Shown one piece after another: positions 1 through 64,000 of a stretch of 64,000 nucleotides of DNA. The position numbers and the translations under genes are program-made. The first letter of the stretch is position 1. Each line of letters begins with the position of its first letter. The stretch is from Liolophura sinensis. Its lineage: Eukaryota; Mollusca; Polyplacophora; Chitonida; Chitonidae. Below the pieces are notes generated by a model. That model had not been told where the DNA came from and made no database searches. It saw nothing but the letters and a program-made list of their open reading frames with translations. The stretch is from positions 94,607,805 to 94,671,804 of the forward strand of contig NC_088295.1 of NCBI RefSeq assembly GCF_032854445.1, in the 5' to 3' direction.

Positions 1-3000
1 GTGTTTAAGTATTAGCCCCACCCACTGTAGAAGTGAAGAGCTCAACAACATCAGATAGTCACATGAACACCAAGGTTTTAATATTGTGTTTAAGTATTAG
101 CCCCACCCACTGTAAAAGTGAAGAGCTAAACAACATCAGATACTCACATGAACAACAAGGTTTGCAACTGTGTGTTTAGACCCACGCACACAGGAGAGGA
201 TCTAAACAACATCAGATACTCACATGAACAACAAGGTTTGCAACTGTGTGTTTAGACCCACGCACACAGGAGAGGAGCTACATAACATCAGATACTCACA
301 TGAACAACAAGGTTTGCAGCTGTGTGTTTAGATCCACGCACACAGGAGAGGAGCTACATAACATCAGACAGTAACATGAACAACAAGGTTTGCAGCTGTG
401 TGTTTAGATCCACGCACACAGGAGAGGAGCTACATAACATCAGATAGTAATATGAACAACAAGGTTTGCAGCTGTGTGTTCAGACCTATCCACACAGGAG
501 AGGATCTAAACAACATCAGATATTAACATGAACAACAAGGTTTGCAGCTGTGTGTTTAGACCCATCCACACAGGAGAGGAGCTACATAACATCAGACAGT
601 AACATGAACAACAAGGTTTGCAGCTGTGTGTTTAGACCCATCCACACAGGAGAGGAGCTACATAACATCAGACAGTAACATGAACAACAAGGTTTGCAGC
701 TGTGTGTTTAGATCCACGCACACAGGAGAGGATCTAAACAACATCAGATACTCACATGAACAACAAGGTTTGCAACTGTGTGTTTAGACCCACGCACACA
801 GGAGAGGAGCTACATAACATCAGATACTCACATGAACAACAAGGTTTGCAGCTGTGTGTTTAGATCCACGCACACAGGAGAGGAGCTACATAACATCAGA
901 CAGTAACATGAACAACAAGGTTTGCAGCTGTGTGTTTAGATCCACGCACACAGGAGAGGAGCTACATAACATCAGATAGTAATATGAACAACAAGGTTTG
1001 CAGCTGTGTGTTCAGACCTATCCACACAGGAGAGGATCTAAACAACATCAGATATTAACATGAACAACAAGGTTTGCAGCTGTGTGTTTAGACCCATCCA
1101 CACAGGAGAGGAGCTACATAACATCAGACAGTAACATGAACAACAAGGTTTGCAGCTGTGTGTTTAGACCCATCCACACAGGAGAGGATCTAAACAACAT
1201 CAGATACTCACATGAACAACAAGGTTTGCAACTGTGTGTTTAGACCCACGCACACAGGAGAGGATCTAAACAACATCAGATACTCACATGAACAACAAGG
1301 TTTGCAACTGTGTGTTTAGACCCACGCACACAGGAGAGGAGCTACATAACATCAGATACTCACATGAACAACAAGGTTTGCAGCTGTGTGTTTAGATCCA
1401 CGCACACAGGAGAGGAGCTACATAACATCAGACAGTAACATGAACAACAAGGTTTGCAGCTGTGTGTTTAGATCCACACACACAGAAGAGGAGCTACATA
1501 ACATCAGATAGTAACATGAACAACAAGGTTTGCAACTGTGTGTTTAGACCCACGCACACAGGAGAGGATCTAAACAACATCAGATATTAACATGAACAAC
1601 AAGGTTTGCAGCTGTGTGTTTAGACCCATCCACACAGGAGAGGAGCTACATAACATCAGACAGTAACATGAACAACAAGGTTTGCAGCTGTGTGTTTAGA
1701 CACACGCACACAGGAGAGGAGCTACATAACATCAGATAGTAACATGAACAACAAGGTTTGCAGCTGTGTGTTTAGACCCACGCACACAGGAGAGGATCTA
1801 AACAACATCAGATACTCACATGAACAACAAGGTTTGCAACTGTGTGTTTAGACCCACGCACACAGGAGAGGAGCTACATAACATCAGATACTCACATGAA
1901 CAACAAGGTTTGCAGCTGTGTGTTTAGATCCACGCACACAGGAGAGGAGCTACATAACATCAGACAGTAACATGAACAACAAGGTTTGCAGCTGTGTGTT
2001 TAGATCCACACACACAGGAGAGGAGCTACATAACATCAGATAGTAACATGAACAACAAGGTTTGCAACTGTGTGTTTAGACCCACGCACACAGGAGAGGA
2101 TCTAAACAACATCAGATATTAACATGAACAACAAGGTTTGCAGCTGTGTGTTTAGACCCATCCACACAGGAGAGGAGCTACATAACATCAGACAGTAACA
2201 TGAACAACAAGGTTTGCAGCTGTGTGTTTAGACACACGCACACAGGAGAGGAGCTACATAACATCAGATAGTAACATGAACAACAAGGTTTGCAGCTGTG
2301 TGTTTAGACCCACGCACACAGGAGAGGAGCTACATAACATCAGATAGTAACATGAACAACAAGGTTTGCAACTGTGTGTTTAGACCCACGCACACAGGAG
2401 AGGATCTAAACAACATCAGATACTCACATGAACAACAAGGTTTGCAACTGTGTGTTTAGACCCACGCACACAGGAGAGGAGCTACATACAATCAGATAGT
2501 AACATGAACAACAAGGTTTGCAGCTGTGTGTTTAGATCCACGCACACAGGAGAGGAGCTACATAACATCAGACAGTAACATGAACAACAAGGTTTGCAAC
2601 TGTGTGTTTAGACCCACGCACACAGGAGAGGATCTAAACAACATCAGATACTCACATGAACAACAAGGTTTGCAACTGTGTGTTTAGACCCACGCACACA
2701 GGAGAGGAGCTACATAACATCAGATAGTAACATGAACAACAAGGTTTGCAGCTGTGTGTTTAGATCCATCCACACAGGAGAGGAACTACATAACATCAGA
2801 CAGTAACATGAACAACAAGGTTTGCAGCTGTGTGTTTAGACACACGCACACAGGAGAGGATCTAAACAACATCAGATAGTAACATGAACAACAAGGTTTG
2901 CAGCTGTGTGTTTAGACCCACGCACACAGGAGAGGAGCTACATAACATCAGACAGTAACATGAACAACAAGGTTTGCAACTGTGTGTTTAGACCCACGCA

Positions 3001-4390
3001 CACAGGAGAGGAGCTACATAACATCAGATATTAACATGAACAACAAGGTTTGCAGCTGTGTGTTTAGACCTATCCACACAGGAGAGGATCTAAACAACAT
3101 CAGATAGTAACATGAACAACAAGGTTTGCAGCTGTGTGTTTAGACCCACTCACACAGGAGAGGAGCTACATAACATCAGACAGTAACATGAACAACAAGG
3201 TTTGTAGCTGTGTGTTTAGACACACGCACACAGGAGAGGATCTAAACAACATCAGATAGTAACATGAACAACAAGGTTTGCAGCTGTGTGTTTAGACCCA
3301 CGCACACAGGAGAGGAGCTACATAACATCAGACAGTAACATGAACAACAAGGTTTGCAACTGTGTGTTTAGACCCACGCACACAGGAGAGGAGCTACATA
3401 ACATCAGACAGTAACATGAACAACAAGGTTTGCAGCTGTGTGTTTAGACCCACGCACACAGGAGAGGAGCTACATAACATCAGACAGTAACATGAACAAC
3501 AAGGTTTGCAGCTGTGTGTTTAGACACACGCACACAGGAGAGGAGCTACATAACATCAGATAGTAACATGAACAACAAGGTTTGCAGCTGTGTGTTTAGA
3601 CCCACGCACACAGGAGAGGAGCTACATAACATCAGACAGTAACATGAACAACAAGGTTTGCAGCTGTGTGTTTAGACACACGCACACAGGAGAGGAGCTA
3701 CATAACATCAGATAGTAACATGAACAACAAGGTTTGCAACTGTGTGTTTAGACCCATCCACACAGGAGAGGATCTAAACAACATCAGATATTAACATGAA
3801 CAACAAGGTTTTGCAGCTGTGTGTTTAGACCCACGCACACAGGAGAGGAGCTACATAACATCAGATAGTAACATGAACAACAAGGTTTGCAGCTGTGTGT
3901 TTAGACCCACGCACACAGGAGAGGATCTAAACAACATCAGACAGTAACATGAACAACAAGGTTTGCAACTGTGTGTTTAGACCCATCCACACAGGAGAGG
4001 ATCTAAACAACATCAGATAGTCACATGAACAACAAGGTTTTGCAGCTGTGTGTTTAGACCCACGCACACAGGAGAAGAGCTACATAACATCAGATAGTAA
4101 CATGAACAACAAGGTTTTGCAGCTGTGTATTTAACATCACCCACTGAAGGTGAGGAGCCCAAAAACATGAGATAGTCACACAAACAACAAGGGTTTGCTT
4201 TGTTTATTCCCGCCCACACTGGATGAGAGGAGCTAAACAACATCAGATAGTTGCACGAAAACATGACAAGATTATCTATAACAGTGTGTTTAACTCCGCT
4301 CAGACTGAAGGGGAGGCGCTAAACAACATCAGATAGTCAAATGAACAACATGACAACAAGCTTATCCATGTCGGTGTGCTTAACCTCCAC
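1..4390. repeat. 76-bp minisatellite, about 57 copies
   Basis: Period measured as 76 bp (for example tttgca at 161 and 237). Units contain caggagagg and aacaacaagg blocks. Variants recur in blocks: the rare aatatgaac variant is at 449 and 981, 532 bp (7 units) apart, showing higher-order duplication. Units decay to the right of about 4100. It lies downstream of X1, either in an intron or in 3' flanking DNA. No coding content. Confidence 0.95.
4203..4208 (-). promoter_or_regulatory. Candidate polyadenylation signal AATAAA
   Basis: Minus-strand AATAAA about 295 bases downstream of the TAA that closes the X1 frame, in the decayed edge of the 76-bp repeat. It would fit X1 being the last exon, but AATAAA is common by chance in AT-rich DNA. 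Confidence 0.25.
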
Positions 4391-4502
4391 TGACAAAAGG
4401 CATGAGAGCAAATGTTCTTTCCACACACAAATCTACACAGCAATGACAAGAACCTGACAGCTATCCTCAGACTACCTGGACTTGTTCATACAATATTCTG
4501 CC

Positions 4503-63392
<58,890 letters not shown>

Positions 63393-63719
63393 CTGAAAGA
63401 AGAATTTACATCAAGATAGCCATCCATTCCTTCCTAGTCATCCTTACCACAGAAAGAGGTACAAACACACATAGCAATGGTTGACAAGCCCTCAGGAAAA
63501 GACAAAACAACAGGGTTTAAAATACATGTGAAGTACATCTGTTTACCAAATGCAAGTGGATTATATTTTTGCTTCAAAAGGTGTTAACAGTAAACACATT
63601 GACATTTATGCCAACGTGTAAAGAGAGGACAGCATGGTAAAGTACATAATGTCATTTTTTAAATATTCCCATTAGAGGAACTAATGGTGACATTAACACA
63701 TTCTAATCCTGGTAACTGT
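63393..63719. other. Intron upstream of X46, nothing recognised
   Basis: 327 bp, AT-rich. Confidence 0.65.
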
Positions 63720-64000
63720 TCCACACCCTAAACATTGTTACCTGTGACATGTATCCTACCCTAATTTTGCACATCTGTATTCAACAGTAAAGTTGTATTA
63801 CCTGACTTCTGTTCCACACCCATGAAAGTCGCATCACCAGAGACACGTACCCTATCCTTAATCTTATTACCTGACACCTGTACCCCACGCTTGGTTATGT
63901 TACCTGACACTTGTACCTCACCCTTGATCTTAATACCTGGCACCTTGATCTTATTACCACACACATATACCCCACCTTTGGTCTTATTACCTGATACGTG
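63720..64000. repeat. ~36-bp minisatellite reaching the window edge
   Basis: About eight degenerate copies of ttacctgacac and gtaccccacccttg. ttacctg resembles an exon end plus donor on the minus strand, so this may be the start of another partial-exon array whose exon lies outside the window. Confidence 0.7.

Noticed and set aside
1-4390. CRISPR-like appearance of regular repeats
   Set aside because: Units are contiguous 76-bp tandem copies without unique spacers, and the DNA is clearly eukaryotic.

Overview
Eukaryotic nuclear DNA from an invertebrate animal. GT-AG introns, calcium-binding EGF (cbEGF) exons, large intronic tandem repeats, a hAT-type transposon and several copies of a SINE-like repeat with a core I associate with molluscan genomes all fit a lophotrochozoan, most likely a mollusc. 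The species cannot be fixed from sequence alone. There is no bacterial or viral content.

Almost the whole window is one gene on the minus strand. I traced 46 exons, numbered X1 (left, 3'-most) to X46 (right, 5'-most), between 63392 and 4507. X46 to X2 are small exons (105-126 bp, mostly exactly 123 bp). Each encodes one EGF-like domain, and each begins and ends in phase 1, so any exon can be added, skipped or duplicated without breaking the frame. X1 (1240 bp) encodes a final EGF-like domain plus about 370 residues that I do not recognise. No start codon or signal peptide is visible, so the 5' part lies to the right of the window. The 3' end is ambiguous, because the stop codon of X1 overlaps a perfect splice donor. 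The product should be a very long secreted or cell-surface protein of the fibrillin/SCUBE/matrilin type, with Ca2+-stiffened EGF rods.

The introns are dominated by tandem repeats: 76 bp (1-4390), 83 bp (8640-10660), 86 bp (15493-18680), a 14.5-kb block of about 223 copies of 65 bp inside a single 15-kb intron (24439-38956), 53 bp, 42 bp, 320 bp and others. In at least a dozen introns the repeat unit is a piece of the adjacent EGF exon together with its splice site, so the gene is lined with arrays of duplicated donors (and, at X12, acceptors). At X36 (52405-53159) the array has stayed in frame and forms a ladder of five phase-preserving alternative donors. I regard this as the most interesting feature of the window.

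A 2.7-kb hAT-type element (20148-22863, flanked by the 8-bp target-site duplication TACAGAAA) sits inside one partial-exon array. It carries a two-exon plus-strand gene for a TTF/BED-like zinc finger with a PIP-box-like N-terminus and a frameshifted, truncated transposase remnant. A run of five exons (X24-X28, 44018-46091) and X41 contain small indels that break or scramble the EGF frame. They are either decaying exons or assembly errors.
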